Numbered from the stretch's first letter, positions 8,942 through 18,146 are shown. The stretch is DNA of 64,000 nucleotides from Candidatus Manganitrophus noduliformans (GCF_012184425.1 NZ_VTOW01000001.1:1488001-1552000), one strand, 5' to 3'. The notes: generated by a model not told the origin, from the letters alone. A program made the numbers and translations.

Positions 8942-9462
8942 TTACTCTCCTTTGTTAATTTGGGGATCAAGAGCATCACCATACTGTTCCCCTCCATCCT
9001 CGGGGGATTTTCAGGCGCCCCCACATCCTGGAGTTGCTGTAAGATCTGGGCCATGATCTCCCGTCCTTTTTGCTGATAAGCCATTTCCCTTCCCCGAAAC
9101 ATCAGTGTGGTCTTCACCTTGTTGCCCGAGGAGAGGAAGTCTCTGGCATGTTTTATTTTGAAGTCAAGATCATGCTCCCCCGTGAAGAGTCTGAATTTCA
9201 CCTCCTTGACGTGGGTTCCTTTTTGGTTGAGTTTTGCGGCATGCTCTTTTTTGCTCTGCTCATACTTGTACTTGCCGAAGTCCATGATCCGGCAGACAGG
9301 GGGCGCGGAGGTGGGAGCGACTTCAACCAAATCGAGTCCGTACTCCTCCGCCTTCTTGGTGGCGTCGCGCGACGACATGATTCCCAACTGCTCCCCTTCG
9401 GGGCCGATGACCCGAACTTCTCTTGCCCGGATTTCTAAATTGACCCTTAATTTTGCGACGAT
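8938..9462 (-). CDS. infC: Translation initiation factor IF-3 with AUC start codon
   Basis: IF-3 (174 residues as drawn) binds the 30S subunit and rejects non-canonical initiation codons. The body (MSSRDATKKAEEYGLDLVEV, CRIMDFGKYKYEQ, DLDFKIKHARDFL, FRGREMA) is full length only if the gene extends upstream of the first ATG at 9387. That extension encodes KLRVNLEIRAREVRVIGPEG, the IF-3 N-terminal domain. It begins at ATC (9462-9460), five bases after a perfect AAGGAGG (9474-9468), with no ATG, GTG or TTG that keeps the whole domain. Rare AUU/AUC/AUA starts are a known infC autoregulation device, so I accept AUC. The gene overlaps rpmI by four bases. Confidence 0.93.
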   Translation of the reverse strand: MVAKLRVNLEIRAREVRVIGPEGEQLGIMSSRDATKKAEEYGLDLVEVAPTSAPPVCRIMDFGKYKYEQSKKEHAAKLNQKGTHVKEVKFRLFTGEHDLDFKIKHARDFLSSGNKVKTTLMFRGREMAYQQKGREIMAQILQQLQDVGAPENPPRMEGNSMVMLLIPKLTKESK

Positions 9463-9493
9463 AGAAGCCTCCTTAGATTATTCGTTTGGTCGC

Positions 9494-9524
9494 CGTAAGG
9501 GGCGTATTGCAATACGCCCCTACG
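9494..9524. repeat. GTAGGGG-type palindromic repeat overlapping the thrS stop codon
   Basis: GGGGCGTATTG at 9499-9509 is followed immediately by its reverse complement, ending at 9520, inside the frame CGTA...TACG. The thrS stop (TAG, 9522-9520) lies in the right edge. Related palindromes with the same ends but different cores lie at 50421-50451 and 55162-55216. It may form a hairpin in the thrS-infC spacer of the mRNA. Confidence 0.85.
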
Positions 9525-11427
9525 TGGTTCGGGTTGTGATCTCTTCTAAAATTTTCTTCTCAAACGCGTCCAACGTCATGGTCGTGCTCTCTCCGGCGCG
9601 ATTTCGGACGGCGACGGTCTGATCGGCCGCCTCCCGATCCCCGACCACCAACATATAGGGAACCTTCATCAATTGGGCTTCGCGGATCTTCAATCCGATT
9701 TTCTCGTTCCGATCATCGACCTCGCATCGGACGCCCGCTTCACCGAGCCGTTGCTGGATCTGCCCCGCATAGTCCCGCTGCCGCTCGGTAATCGGAAGGA
9801 TCTTCGCCTGAACCGGCGAGAGCCAGGTCGGAAAGGCCCCTGCATAGTGTTCGATGAGGATGCCGAAGAAGCGTTCGATCGATCCCATCAGGGCCCGGTG
9901 GATCATGATCGGCTGGTGCTCTTTCCCATCTTCCCCGCGATAGGTGATGCCGAATCGTTCGGGGAGATTAAAATCAACCTGGATGGTGGTGCATTGCCAC
10001 GACCGCCCGAGGACATCTTTGATTTTCATGTCGATCTTGGGGCCGTAGAAAACTCCCTCTCCGGGGTCGATCTGATAGGCCAGGCCTTTCTGCTTCAACG
10101 CGCTTTCGAGCGCCGCGGTCGCTTGCTCCCACCGCTCAAGGCTTCCGACATATTTCTCGGGCCGGGTCGAGAGATAGACATCGTAGCTCTCAAAGCCAAA
10201 CGTCTTCAAAACGAAAGTGGTGAAGTCGAGGACCTTCAAGATCTCCGACTCGATCTGGTCGGGACGGCAGAAGAGGTGGGCGTCATCCTGCGTAAACCCG
10301 CGCACCCGGAGCAGTCCGTGCAAAACCCCCGAGCGCTCGTATCGGTAGACCGTTCCCAACTCGGCCCAGCGAAAAGGAAGGTCCCGGTAGCTTCGAAGGT
10401 GCGACTTGTAGATCATGATGTGAAACGGACAGTTCATCGGCTTGAGTTCGAAAGGCATCCCGTCGATGTCCATCGGCGCGTACATGTTCTCTTTGTAAAA
10501 CTGGAGATGGCCGCTCTGATTCCAGAGATCGAGCCGGGCGATATGGGGCGAATAAACCAACTCATAACCCGACTTGACGTGGGCCTCGCGCCAGAAATCT
10601 TCCAGCGTCTTTCGAATGATCGCCCCCTTCGGGTGCCAGAGGACTAATCCGGGGCCGATCTCGTCGGAGAAAGAGAAGAGGTCGAGCTCTTTGCCGAGCT
10701 TCCGATGGTCCCGTTTTTTGATTTCTTCCAGTTTCTTCAGATGGGCGTCGAGCGCGTCTTTTTTAGCAAATGACGTTCCGTAGATCCGCTGGAGCATCTT
10801 GTTCTTTTCGCTGCCGCGCCAGTAGGCGCCGGCGCTGGAGATCAGCTTAAACGCTTTTACCTTTCCGGTGGAGGGGAGATGCGGACCCATGCAGAGATCG
10901 ATGAAATCGCCCTGGCGGTAAGCCGAAATCGGCGGTTCGATCTCTTGGATCAATTCTACTTTATAGGACTCACCCCGCTCCTCAAAAAGCCGGACCGCCT
11001 CTTCTTTCGAGAGCTCCATGCGGGAAATCTGAAGATCGCGTCTGGTGATCTCCACCATCTTTGCTTCGATTTTCTCAAGATCTTCGGGGGTAAAGGGCCG
11101 CTCGAAATCAAAATCGTAATAAAAGCCGTCTTCGATAGGGGGGCCGATCGTCATCTTCGCCGTCGGGAAGAGTTCTTTCACCGCCTGCGCCATCAGATGG
11201 GCGGAGCTATGGCGGTAGACCTCTTTCCCCTCCGTCGAATCGAAGGTCAGAAAGTCGATTTCCGCATCTCCCTCGACTTTTGCAGAAAGGTCCCGCGGCT
11301 GCCCGTTCACGCGGACGGCGATCACCTCTTTGAGTTTGCCGAGGGATTTGACCAGATCAAAAAAGGTGGTTCCGAGAGGGACCTTTTTCTCGGTTTGGTT
11401 TTCTAAACGAAGTGTTGCTTCAGACAT
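9520..11427 (-). CDS. thrS: Threonyl-tRNA synthetase
   Basis: The 635-residue class II synthetase charges tRNA(Thr). Domains in order: TGS (about 1-62), the editing/SAD domain with HSSAHLMAQAV (HxxxH, about 74-84) and later the D-LCMGPHL motif, the catalytic core with KPMNCPFHIMIY (zinc-ligand Cys), RWAELGTVYRYE (motif 2) and HRALMGSIERFFGILIE (motif 3), and an anticodon-binding domain from about 540. Length is typical. It heads the thrS-infC-rpmI-rplT operon. The last codons run into a palindromic repeat that supplies the stop. Confidence 0.97.
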   Translation of the reverse strand: MSEATLRLENQTEKKVPLGTTFFDLVKSLGKLKEVIAVRVNGQPRDLSAKVEGDAEIDFLTFDSTEGKEVYRHSSAHLMAQAVKELFPTAKMTIGPPIEDGFYYDFDFERPFTPEDLEKIEAKMVEITRRDLQISRMELSKEEAVRLFEERGESYKVELIQEIEPPISAYRQGDFIDLCMGPHLPSTGKVKAFKLISSAGAYWRGSEKNKMLQRIYGTSFAKKDALDAHLKKLEEIKKRDHRKLGKELDLFSFSDEIGPGLVLWHPKGAIIRKTLEDFWREAHVKSGYELVYSPHIARLDLWNQSGHLQFYKENMYAPMDIDGMPFELKPMNCPFHIMIYKSHLRSYRDLPFRWAELGTVYRYERSGVLHGLLRVRGFTQDDAHLFCRPDQIESEILKVLDFTTFVLKTFGFESYDVYLSTRPEKYVGSLERWEQATAALESALKQKGLAYQIDPGEGVFYGPKIDMKIKDVLGRSWQCTTIQVDFNLPERFGITYRGEDGKEHQPIMIHRALMGSIERFFGILIEHYAGAFPTWLSPVQAKILPITERQRDYAGQIQQRLGEAGVRCEVDDRNEKIGLKIREAQLMKVPYMLVVGDREAADQTVAVRNRAGESTTMTLDAFEKKILEEITTRTT

Positions 11428-11453
11428 CGAGACACATCTCTAAAATAAAAAAC

Positions 11454-11493
11454 AAATAAAAGGCATCCGCATTGTTAAAGATGCCTTTTATTT
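11454..11493 (-). terminator. Strong hairpin between tRNA-Val and thrS
   Basis: AAATAAAAGGCATC (11454-11467) and GATGCCTTTTATTT (11480-11493) are perfect 14-base inverted arms around a 12-base loop. Read on the minus strand it ends in T-rich sequence (TTTGTTTTTTATTTT). It most simply terminates the tRNA-Val transcript. A role as attenuator in a thrS leader cannot be excluded. Confidence 0.8.
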
Positions 11494-11545
11494 GCAAAGG
11501 AATCGGTCTTTCGAATGGAGGCGGTGAAATCGAAAGGCCAGAAAG

Positions 11546-11620
11546 TGGTAGGCACGGGCGGTTTTGAACCGCCGACCTCTTGCGTGTCAAGCAAGCGCTC
11601 TCCCCCTGAGCTACGCGCCT
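11546..11620 (-). tRNA. tRNA-Val (anticodon GAC)
   Basis: The minus strand folds into a full cloverleaf. The 7-bp acceptor is AGGCGCG/CGTGCCT with one G-U pair; the D arm is GCTC...GAGC-like; the anticodon stem is CTTGC/GCAAG with loop TTGACAC (anticodon GAC); the T arm is GGCGG-TTCAAAA-CCGCC. The discriminator is A and CCA is encoded (11548-11546). Reads GUC and GUU valine codons. Confidence 0.95.
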
Positions 11621-11642
11621 ATCTGAGACAAAATTTTACCTA

Positions 11643-11671
11643 ATCCTATAGAAACGAGGTCAGATTGTCAA
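11643..11671 (-). promoter_or_regulatory. Sigma70-type promoter for tRNA-Val
   Basis: On the minus strand TTGACA (11671-11666) is separated by 17 bases from TAGGAT (11648-11643). The predicted start lies a little upstream of the tRNA 5' end at 11620. Confidence 0.7.
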
Positions 11672-11737
11672 GTGAAAAGGGGCAGTTGGGAGAGGTAACC
11701 CGCGTGAGACCAACCGAAAGCGAGGCCGATCCGTCGG

Positions 11738-12319
11738 TTATTTCTTCTTCGTTACTGTGATTTTGAGTTCCTTGATTTTTTTTCGAAGGGTATTCCGATT
11801 CATCCCCAGTAAAAGGGCCGCCTGGATCTGGTTTCCATTGGTCTCTTTAAGGGCGAGCGTAATCAGCGGCTTTTCAAATTCCTGGATGAGCAGGCTGTAG
11901 AGGTTTTTGACCTCACAGTTTTTGATTTTCCGGACGAAGTCGCCCAATTTCCTCTCCACGAGCTCGGCCAAATTGGGTTCGTGTCCGTTCGACTTTTCAA
12001 GGGGGTTCTCCCGTTGGTTGAGCGTTTTGGAGTGAAGATTGAGGGCCGTCTCACGAATCTGTTTCAGGGTTTTCATTAGGAGGGAAGGGGAAGCAATGAT
12101 GGCATAGAACTCTTTCCCTTCTCCTCTTAATTTTTCAAGTGTTTTGATCTCCCGGTCCCAATCTCCTTCCGTATCAATGATGATGAGGGGATGGCCGTTC
12201 CTGGCGTGGGATTTCAACGAAGTGGTGGAAGAGGTCACGGTGGTGTTCTTACTGACCTCTTTTTGAAAGAGCGCGAGAAGCGCTTCATCTTTGTGGACGA
12301 GGAGAATATCAGGGGCCAT
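11738..12319 (-). CDS. Fis-type DNA-binding protein with receiver-like N-terminus
   Basis: The 193-residue protein ends in a Fis/NtrC-type helix-turn-helix (ALKETNGNQIQAALLLGMNRNTLRKKIKEL, about 155-185), as in the C-terminal domain of sigma54 activators and Fis. The N-terminus (APDILLVHKDEALLALF) resembles the first strand and helix of a response-regulator receiver, and LIIIDTEGD could be the phospho-site strand, but a normal receiver Lys is not evident. There is no AAA+ domain between them. CGGAG precedes the ATG. It lies 76 bases after clpB on the same strand. The target genes are unknown. Confidence 0.7.
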   Translation of the reverse strand: MAPDILLVHKDEALLALFQKEVSKNTTVTSSTTSLKSHARNGHPLIIIDTEGDWDREIKTLEKLRGEGKEFYAIIASPSLLMKTLKQIRETALNLHSKTLNQRENPLEKSNGHEPNLAELVERKLGDFVRKIKNCEVKNLYSLLIQEFEKPLITLALKETNGNQIQAALLLGMNRNTLRKKIKELKITVTKKK

Positions 12320-12395
12320 GGGTGCTCCGCGTGGGGGATTGAGGGATGCCGGATTGAAACGATGCGAAAGTGACCTCCCTGTCTACCACAGCCCT

Positions 12396-15011
12396 TTATT
12401 TCTTGTCAACAGATTTATCATATTCCGAAACGGTACGAAATACAATTTTATCATCCGCGACGTCGACCTCGATATGATCCCCTTCTTTGAAGGCCCCTTC
12501 CAGGATTTTGACGGAGAGCGCATTGAGGATATCCCGCTGGATGACCCGCTTCAGCGGCCGTGCCCCAAAAACCGGATCGTATCCCTCCCGGGCCAGATAT
12601 TGTTTGGCCGATGGGGTGAGGGTGAGCGTAATCCTTTTTGAAGCGAGGCGCTCTTGCAATCGTTTCAATTGAATGTCGATGATCTTCTCCAGGTGTTCCC
12701 TCTGAAGCGGATGGAAAATAATGATGTCGTCGACCCGGTTGAGGAACTCCGGCTTGAACGCGGCTCTCAGGATGCGAAGGACCTCGTTTCTCATCTCCCG
12801 CTCATTTCCGGTCAGCTCCTGGATCTGCTGGCTTCCGATGTTCGAGGTCATAATCAGAATGGCGTTGGTGAAATCGACCGTCCGGCCTTTTCCATCGGTG
12901 AGTCGTCCATCGTCCAGAACCTGAAGCAGAATGCTGAAGACGTCGGGGTGGGCCTTCTCGATCTCATCGAAGAGAATGACGGCGTAAGGCCTTCGCCGGA
13001 CCGCTTCGGTCAATTGCCCTCCCTCATCGTATCCAACGTAACCCGGAGGGGCTCCGATCAAACGGGCGACGGCATGTTTCTCCATATACTCCGACATATC
13101 GATCCGGATCATCGCCTGTTCGTCATCGAAGAGAAATTCGGCCAGCGCGCGCGCCAGCTCGGTTTTACCGACCCCGGTCGGTCCCAAAAAGATGAAGGAG
13201 CCGAGCGGGCGGTTCGGGTCCGAAATCCCCGCCCTTGCACGTCGAATCGCATTCGAGACCGCGGCGATCGCCTCCTCTTGGTCGACCAGCCGTTCGTGAA
13301 GGCGCGCTTCCATATGGATGAGCTTCTCCACCTCGCCTTGAAGCAATCGGGAGACCGGAATGTTGGTCCACTTCGAGATAATTTCGGCGATGTCCTCCTC
13401 ATCGACCTCCTCTTTCAGCATTTTCGTTTCAGACTGTGTCTCCCGAAGACGACGATTCTCCTCCTCCAGTTGCTTTTCCAGGCTGATCAGCTTGCCGTAG
13501 CGAAGCTCCGCCGCTTTGCCGAGATCGCCCGTCCGTTCGGCCTGCTCCGCTTGTATTCGGGTCTGCTCGATTTCTTCTTTTAGGGAGCGGATTTTTTGGA
13601 TCGCCTCCTTCTCGGCTTTCCAGTGCGCCGAGAGCTGGTTTGCTTCCTCCTTCAGATCGGAGAGCTCTTTCTCGATTTTTTGGAGGCGTTCCTTCGAGGC
13701 CTGATCTTTTTCTTTTTTGACCGCTTCCATCTCGATTTCGAGTTGCCGGATCCTTCGATAAATCTCATCAAGCTCGGTCGGCATCGAATCGATCTCCATC
13801 CGCAGCCGTGACGCGGCCTCATCGATCAGGTCGATGGCCTTGTCGGGCAGGAAGCGATCGGTGAGGTACCGATGGGATAAAACGGCGGCGGCGACCAGCG
13901 CGGTATCTTTGATCCGTACGCCGTGATGGACTTCATACTTTTCCTTCAGGCCGCGCAGGATCGAGATCGTCTGCTCGACCGTCGGCTCTTGGACCAGAAT
14001 CGGCTGAAACCGTCGCTCCAGGGCGGGGTCTTTCTCGATGTGCTTGCGGTATTCATCGATCGTCGTCGCCCCGACGCACCGAAGCTCGCCGCGCGCCAAC
14101 GGCGGTTTCAGCATGTTGGAGGCATCCATCGCCCCCTCTGCGGCCCCGGCGCCGACGAGCGTGTGGAGCTCGTCGATGAAGAGGATGACCTCTCCCTGGG
14201 AGTCGACCACCTCTTTGATGACCGCCTTCAGGCGCTCTTCGAATTCCCCCCGGAATTTGGCGCCGGCAATGAGGGCCCCCATGTCGAGCGCATGGACCCG
14301 TTTGTTCTTGAGGCTTTCCGGGACATCCCCCGAGACGATCCGCTGAGCGAGCCCTTCGACGATGGCGGTTTTTCCGACACCGGGCTCTCCGATCAGGACC
14401 GGGTTATTTTTTGTCCTGCGCGAGAGGACCTGGATCACCCGGCGGATCTCTTCGTCCCGGCCGATCACCGGGTCGAGTTTCCCCCGGAGGGCCAGGTCGG
14501 TTAAATCTCGAGAATATTTCGCCAGCGCCTGATACTTTTCCTCCGGATTGGGGTCGGTGACCCGATGGGATCCGCGGACTTCCACCAAGGCGGCGAGAAC
14601 CTTGTCCCGCTGTACGCCGAACGAGGAGAGGATCGGGTAGACCGAACTCTTCGGATCGAGGAGGCCCAAAAAGAGATGTTCGGTGCTGATGTATTCGTCT
14701 TTCAGCTGTTCCGCCTCTTTCTCCGCCCGTTCCACCAGGGAGGCGAGGCTCTGCGTGATGTAGACCTGGCCGACCGATCCGGGACCGCGGACTTCGGGAA
14801 TGGCCTTCAGCCGGTCATTCAACTTGGCCCGGAGCGCCTCTAAGGGAGTACCCATTTTCTTCAACAGGGTCGGAACGATCCCCTCTTTCTGCTCGATGAG
14901 GGCGAGTATCAGGTGAACCTCGTCGATCTGCTGGTGATAAGACGATTCCGCCTTCTTTTGTGCCTCCTGAAACGCCTCCTGGGCCTTCGTCGTCAACCGG
15001 TCTAAGCGCAT
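12396..15011 (-). CDS. clpB: ATP-dependent disaggregase ClpB
   Basis: The 871-residue AAA+ chaperone works with DnaK to dissolve protein aggregates in the cytoplasm. Domains in order: paired Clp N repeats (about 1-145), AAA-1 with [13 protein letters not shown] and [13 protein letters not shown], the long coiled-coil middle domain (about 400-525) that distinguishes ClpB from ClpA and ClpC, AAA-2 with [16 protein letters not shown] and the pore loop GYVGYDEGG, and a D2-small domain. AAGGAGG sits seven bases upstream of the ATG. A sigma70-like promoter and an inverted repeat lie just upstream. Confidence 0.97.
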   Translation of the reverse strand: MRLDRLTTKAQEAFQEAQKKAESSYHQQIDEVHLILALIEQKEGIVPTLLKKMGTPLEALRAKLNDRLKAIPEVRGPGSVGQVYITQSLASLVERAEKEAEQLKDEYISTEHLFLGLLDPKSSVYPILSSFGVQRDKVLAALVEVRGSHRVTDPNPEEKYQALAKYSRDLTDLALRGKLDPVIGRDEEIRRVIQVLSRRTKNNPVLIGEPGVGKTAIVEGLAQRIVSGDVPESLKNKRVHALDMGALIAGAKFRGEFEERLKAVIKEVVDSQGEVILFIDELHTLVGAGAAEGAMDASNMLKPPLARGELRCVGATTIDEYRKHIEKDPALERRFQPILVQEPTVEQTISILRGLKEKYEVHHGVRIKDTALVAAAVLSHRYLTDRFLPDKAIDLIDEAASRLRMEIDSMPTELDEIYRRIRQLEIEMEAVKKEKDQASKERLQKIEKELSDLKEEANQLSAHWKAEKEAIQKIRSLKEEIEQTRIQAEQAERTGDLGKAAELRYGKLISLEKQLEEENRRLRETQSETKMLKEEVDEEDIAEIISKWTNIPVSRLLQGEVEKLIHMEARLHERLVDQEEAIAAVSNAIRRARAGISDPNRPLGSFIFLGPTGVGKTELARALAEFLFDDEQAMIRIDMSEYMEKHAVARLIGAPPGYVGYDEGGQLTEAVRRRPYAVILFDEIEKAHPDVFSILLQVLDDGRLTDGKGRTVDFTNAILIMTSNIGSQQIQELTGNEREMRNEVLRILRAAFKPEFLNRVDDIIIFHPLQREHLEKIIDIQLKRLQERLASKRITLTLTPSAKQYLAREGYDPVFGARPLKRVIQRDILNALSVKILEGAFKEGDHIEVDVADDKIVFRTVSEYDKSVDKK

Positions 15012-15045
15012 CGGAACCTCCTTGTAGAATCAACCGTTTAATTTC

Positions 15046-15091
15046 AATATAAGCTTCTCCCGGAGTCAATTCAAGGTCAACCTGAATTGAC
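15046..15091 (-). promoter_or_regulatory. clpB promoter overlapped by a 9-9-9 inverted repeat
   Basis: On the minus strand TTGAAT (15074-15069), a 17-base spacer and TATATT (15051-15046) form a good promoter for clpB. GTCAATTCA (15065-15073) and TGAATTGAC (15083-15091) are perfect inverted arms separated by 9 bases and cover the -35 element. The geometry equals that of the CIRCE heat-shock operator, although the sequence is different. It could also serve the divergent transglycosylase gene. Confidence 0.65.
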
Positions 15092-15146
15092 AGAAGGATC
15101 GCCGAATGGTACCCTTTTCAACACTACGGAGGTCAAGCTGAACGAG

Positions 15147-15824
15147 ATGAAGTTGCGGATTCTTCTACTGATTTTATTGCTGGTTCCCACCCAGGTTTTT
15201 TCCATGGAGGTCTTCCAGTACGTCGATGAGTCGGGCACCGTCCATTTTACGAATGTTCCGACCGATCCCCGATACCGAAGACTCCAAGGCGGCCAAAAGA
15301 AAAGATCTTATATCGGAAAAGATCAGCGGCAAAAAATCCTCGGTTTGATTGAAAAAGAGGCGAGGGAACAAGGGATGGAGCCGGCCCTGATCAAAGCGGT
15401 CGTTCGGGCGGAGTCCGATTTTAATGCCTCTGCGGTTTCATCGGCCGGCGCGCTCGGATTGATGCAATTGATGCCCGCGACCGCGGCCGATCTCCGTTTG
15501 AGCGATCCGTTCGATCCGGAGGAAAATATTCGGGGGGGAATCCGGTACCTTCGATATCTGCTCGGCACCTTCAACAACGATTTGGTCCTGTCGTTGGCCG
15601 CTTATCATGCCGGGATGGGGAATGTTTTGAAACACGGCCGCATCCCCCCGATTGAAGAGACACAGATTTATGTGGAACGGGTTCTGCGTTTCTACAAAGG
15701 TTATTTAGGAAAGAAAGCGCAAGGGCTGCCGGTCTTCAAAGGGACGCGACCCACCGGAGAGATCGTTTATACCAACCGTCCGGAGAAATACTCCAACCTT
15801 CCTCTGAAGCAATTCAGCGAATAA
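15147..15824 (+). CDS. Periplasmic lytic transglycosylase with DUF4124-like N-terminus
   Basis: The product (225 residues from ATG 15147) has a signal peptide (MKLRILLLILLLVPTQVFS). A short DUF4124-like domain follows (VFQYVDESGTVHFTNVP), then an SLT domain. The SLT signature is ALIKAVVRAESDFNASAVSSAGALGLMQLMP, broken here by its catalytic Glu in RAESDFN; AAYHAGMGNV and a C-terminal YV-ERVLRFY follow. It cleaves peptidoglycan glycan strands. The C-terminal TRPTGEIVYTNRPE repeats the DUF4124-like pattern. I chose 15147 because upstream in-frame codons do not form a signal peptide. It is divergent from clpB and ends 8 bases from nadB, convergently. Confidence 0.88.
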   Translation: MKLRILLLILLLVPTQVFSMEVFQYVDESGTVHFTNVPTDPRYRRLQGGQKKRSYIGKDQRQKILGLIEKEAREQGMEPALIKAVVRAESDFNASAVSSAGALGLMQLMPATAADLRLSDPFDPEENIRGGIRYLRYLLGTFNNDLVLSLAAYHAGMGNVLKHGRIPPIEETQIYVERVLRFYKGYLGKKAQGLPVFKGTRPTGEIVYTNRPEKYSNLPLKQFSE

Positions 15825-15832
15825 CCGATCGT

Positions 15833-17437
15833 TTAGATTTCCGAGAATCGCTTTCTCAACGAGGCGCGGGTCAGGTCGATATGGCCCCGTGAAGGCCCTT
15901 CCTTCGGGGAAGGGAAGTCTTCGCGATAGTGGGCGCCGATGCTCTCTTTTCTTCTCAAGGCCGCCTCCATCATGGCAGCGGAGGCGATCAGCATATTCCG
16001 GGTTTCCAATGTCAACCTGGAAAAAGCCGGTTTCCTTAAGACCCAATCCCATCTTTTCCATCTCTCGATCGCCTCCAGGAGAGAGGATTCGCTCCGAATG
16101 ATTCCGACGTGATTCCACATCGTTTCCCGAAGCTCCTTTTGGACCAGGAGGTATCGGTCGTCGGAAGCCGGTTTGAAGCGCTTCGGCGGGATCTCCGGCC
16201 CTTCCGCGGCGCAAGGGGTCTGGGCGACCGCCTGACCGACCCGCATGCCGAAGACCAATCCTTCCAAAAGAGAGTTGCTCGCCAGTCGATTGGCGCCATG
16301 AACGCCGGTGCAGGCCACTTCCCCCACCGCCCAGAGTCCGGGGAGGGACGTTTCTCCGGAAAGGCCGGTTTTAATTCCTCCCATCAGGTAGTGGGCGCTG
16401 GGAGCCACCGGGATCCGATCACGCGTGATATCGATGCCGTACTGGAGGCAGGTCGCATAGATCATCGGAAAGCGTTCTTTGACGAAGCTTGCCTTCAGAT
16501 GGGTCAGATCGAGGAAGACGTTTTGAATTTTCCCATGTTGCATTTCATCCCAGATGGCGCGGGTGACGACATCGCGCGGGGCCAGCTCTTTATCGGGATG
16601 ATACCGATCCATGAACGGCTTTCCGTCGGCGTCCCGGAGGACCGCCCCTTCTCCCCGCATCGCCTCGGAGATGAGAAAACAGGGGGCCGAGGGAAGGGAG
16701 AGGGCGGTGGGGTGGAATTGGAAGAATTCCATGTCTTCGAGGGAGACGCCGGCCCGAAGCGCCATCGCGAGGCCGTCTCCGGTGGCGACCGGAGGGTTCG
16801 TGGTGCGGCGGTAGACCTGGCCCGCTCCCCCGGTGGCCAGAATGACGGCGCGTGATTTGAAGAGCACCGGCCGCGCCGCCCGTTCATCCAGGACCCAGGC
16901 GCCGCCGCAGACCCGTTTTCGGCCTTTCGTCGTGATGAAGAGATCGAGGGTGAAGTGGCCGTTTCGGACGGAAATGTTCGGCCGCTTCTTGGCTTCCTCG
17001 ACGAGCGCCCGGACGATTTCATTTCCGGTGGCGTCTCCCTTCGCGCGCAGAATCCGGCTCTGCCGGTGCGCCCCCTCCCGGGCGAAGGCATATCGATCGC
17101 CCACTTTGTCGAACTCGGCCCCCCACGCAATAAGCTCGTGGATCCGTTGGGGCCCCTCTTCGACCAAGATCCGGACCGCTTCCGGGCGGCAGAGCCCCTT
17201 CCCGGCGTCGATCGTGTCCTCGATATGGGACTGGATCTCCTCCCCCTCTTCGCTGAGGGCGGCGGCGATCCCCCCCTGCGCGAAGGCGGAGTTCGATTCA
17301 TTCCCCCACCCTTTATTGAGAACGATCACCTCTCCATATCGGCTCGCTTCAATGGCCGCGCGAAGGCCCGCCACGCCGCTTCCGATGATTAAGAAATCGG
17401 TGGTGATCGGGGGGGGCGATTTAGAAGGTCCGGCCAC
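15833..17437 (-). CDS. nadB: L-aspartate oxidase
   Basis: The 534-residue flavoprotein oxidises L-aspartate to iminoaspartate, the first step of NAD synthesis. The FAD-binding start TDFLIIGSGVAGLRAAIEA, the NESNSAFAQGGIAAAL active-site region, ATGGAGQVYRRTTNP, GEGAVLRDADGKPFM and the flavin-proximal GLWAVGEVACTGVHGANRLASNSLLEGL block (split here: GLWAVGEVACTGVHG, ANRLASNSLL) are all typical. I start at GTG 17437 because AAGGAGG lies eight bases upstream; the frame stays open further but without family similarity. The GTG lies one base after the stop of the upstream lipoprotein gene. Confidence 0.95.
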   Translation of the reverse strand: MAGPSKSPPPITTDFLIIGSGVAGLRAAIEASRYGEVIVLNKGWGNESNSAFAQGGIAAALSEEGEEIQSHIEDTIDAGKGLCRPEAVRILVEEGPQRIHELIAWGAEFDKVGDRYAFAREGAHRQSRILRAKGDATGNEIVRALVEEAKKRPNISVRNGHFTLDLFITTKGRKRVCGGAWVLDERAARPVLFKSRAVILATGGAGQVYRRTTNPPVATGDGLAMALRAGVSLEDMEFFQFHPTALSLPSAPCFLISEAMRGEGAVLRDADGKPFMDRYHPDKELAPRDVVTRAIWDEMQHGKIQNVFLDLTHLKASFVKERFPMIYATCLQYGIDITRDRIPVAPSAHYLMGGIKTGLSGETSLPGLWAVGEVACTGVHGANRLASNSLLEGLVFGMRVGQAVAQTPCAAEGPEIPPKRFKPASDDRYLLVQKELRETMWNHVGIIRSESSLLEAIERWKRWDWVLRKPAFSRLTLETRNMLIASAAMMEAALRRKESIGAHYREDFPSPKEGPSRGHIDLTRASLRKRFSEI

Positions 17438-17438
17438 T

Positions 17439-17900
17439 TTAAATCCCTCCTTGGATAATCCCAAAGGGGGGATCGCCCCGGATTTCCAAAAGAAGCGGGG
17501 TTTCTCCGGTGGTCCAAACAAAAAGGGCGTGCCCTTTCTTCTCAAGGGGAGGGGCACCCGGTTCCCTCTTCCAGACCCCTCCCCAATGGACGGCGGTCGA
17601 GATCGATTCTTGGCGCACTTCAACGCGGTCAATCTTCATGTCGATCTTCATTTCGGAGAATGTCGCCAAGTCTCTGAGGAGCTGTTCCTTGAAGGAAGGA
17701 AGCGACTTGAAGGAAGGGTCGAGGCTCGAGAGGAACTTTTTTTCATCTTTTTTCTCATACGATTCTGTTATACTCACGACGGCTTGCCGGATCCGGTCGA
17801 CCTGCTCGGATACGGGAGAGGGCTGCGTCGGGGTGGTTGCGCACCCTGCAAGGAAGAAGAAAAGCAGGGAGAGGAAAAACCCGGCCCGGCGAACAAGCAG
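17439..17900 (-). CDS. Probable small lipoprotein with unclear start
   Basis: From 17777 downstream the frame gives 112 residues with no known domain (SITESYEKKDEKKFLSSLDP, then ALFVWTTGETPLLLEIRGDP). Read upstream in the same frame it encodes LLVRRAGFFLSLLFFFLAGC followed by ATTPTQPSP, an obvious lipoprotein signal peptide with lipobox LAGC at about 17852-17841. No ATG, GTG or TTG exists in frame before this signal peptide. CTG at 17900 is the nearest plausible codon and has no clear binding site. A rare start or a sequencing error near 17900-17960 are both possible. The stop is one base from the nadB start, so they are probably coupled. Confidence 0.55.
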   Translation of the reverse strand: MLVRRAGFFLSLLFFFLAGCATTPTQPSPVSEQVDRIRQAVVSITESYEKKDEKKFLSSLDPSFKSLPSFKEQLLRDLATFSEMKIDMKIDRVEVRQESISTAVHWGGVWKREPGAPPLEKKGHALFVWTTGETPLLLEIRGDPPFGIIQGGI

Positions 17901-18146
17901 AACGGGCGCGAACGTCGCATCGCGGCGGTCGCGCGCAGGGTGATCTTTGGTCCGAATGGGTTGGATTAGGGAACGCCGATACTTCTGAATGGTCTTCCTC
18001 CTCTCAATGTAATGAATTCGCTATATTGTTGATAATCGTCCGATTATAATGTGGGATGGAGAAGGGGGTCAAGTCATCTTTGTCGGTTGACTTTTTCGGC
18101 CATTCTTGTTACAAAAAAAATTTTCCTGCGTTTCTTGGTCATTTGA

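Noticed and set aside
16833-17969. 378-codon open frame antisense to nadB
   Set aside because: Shadow frame across nadB and its upstream lipoprotein, without binding site or motif.
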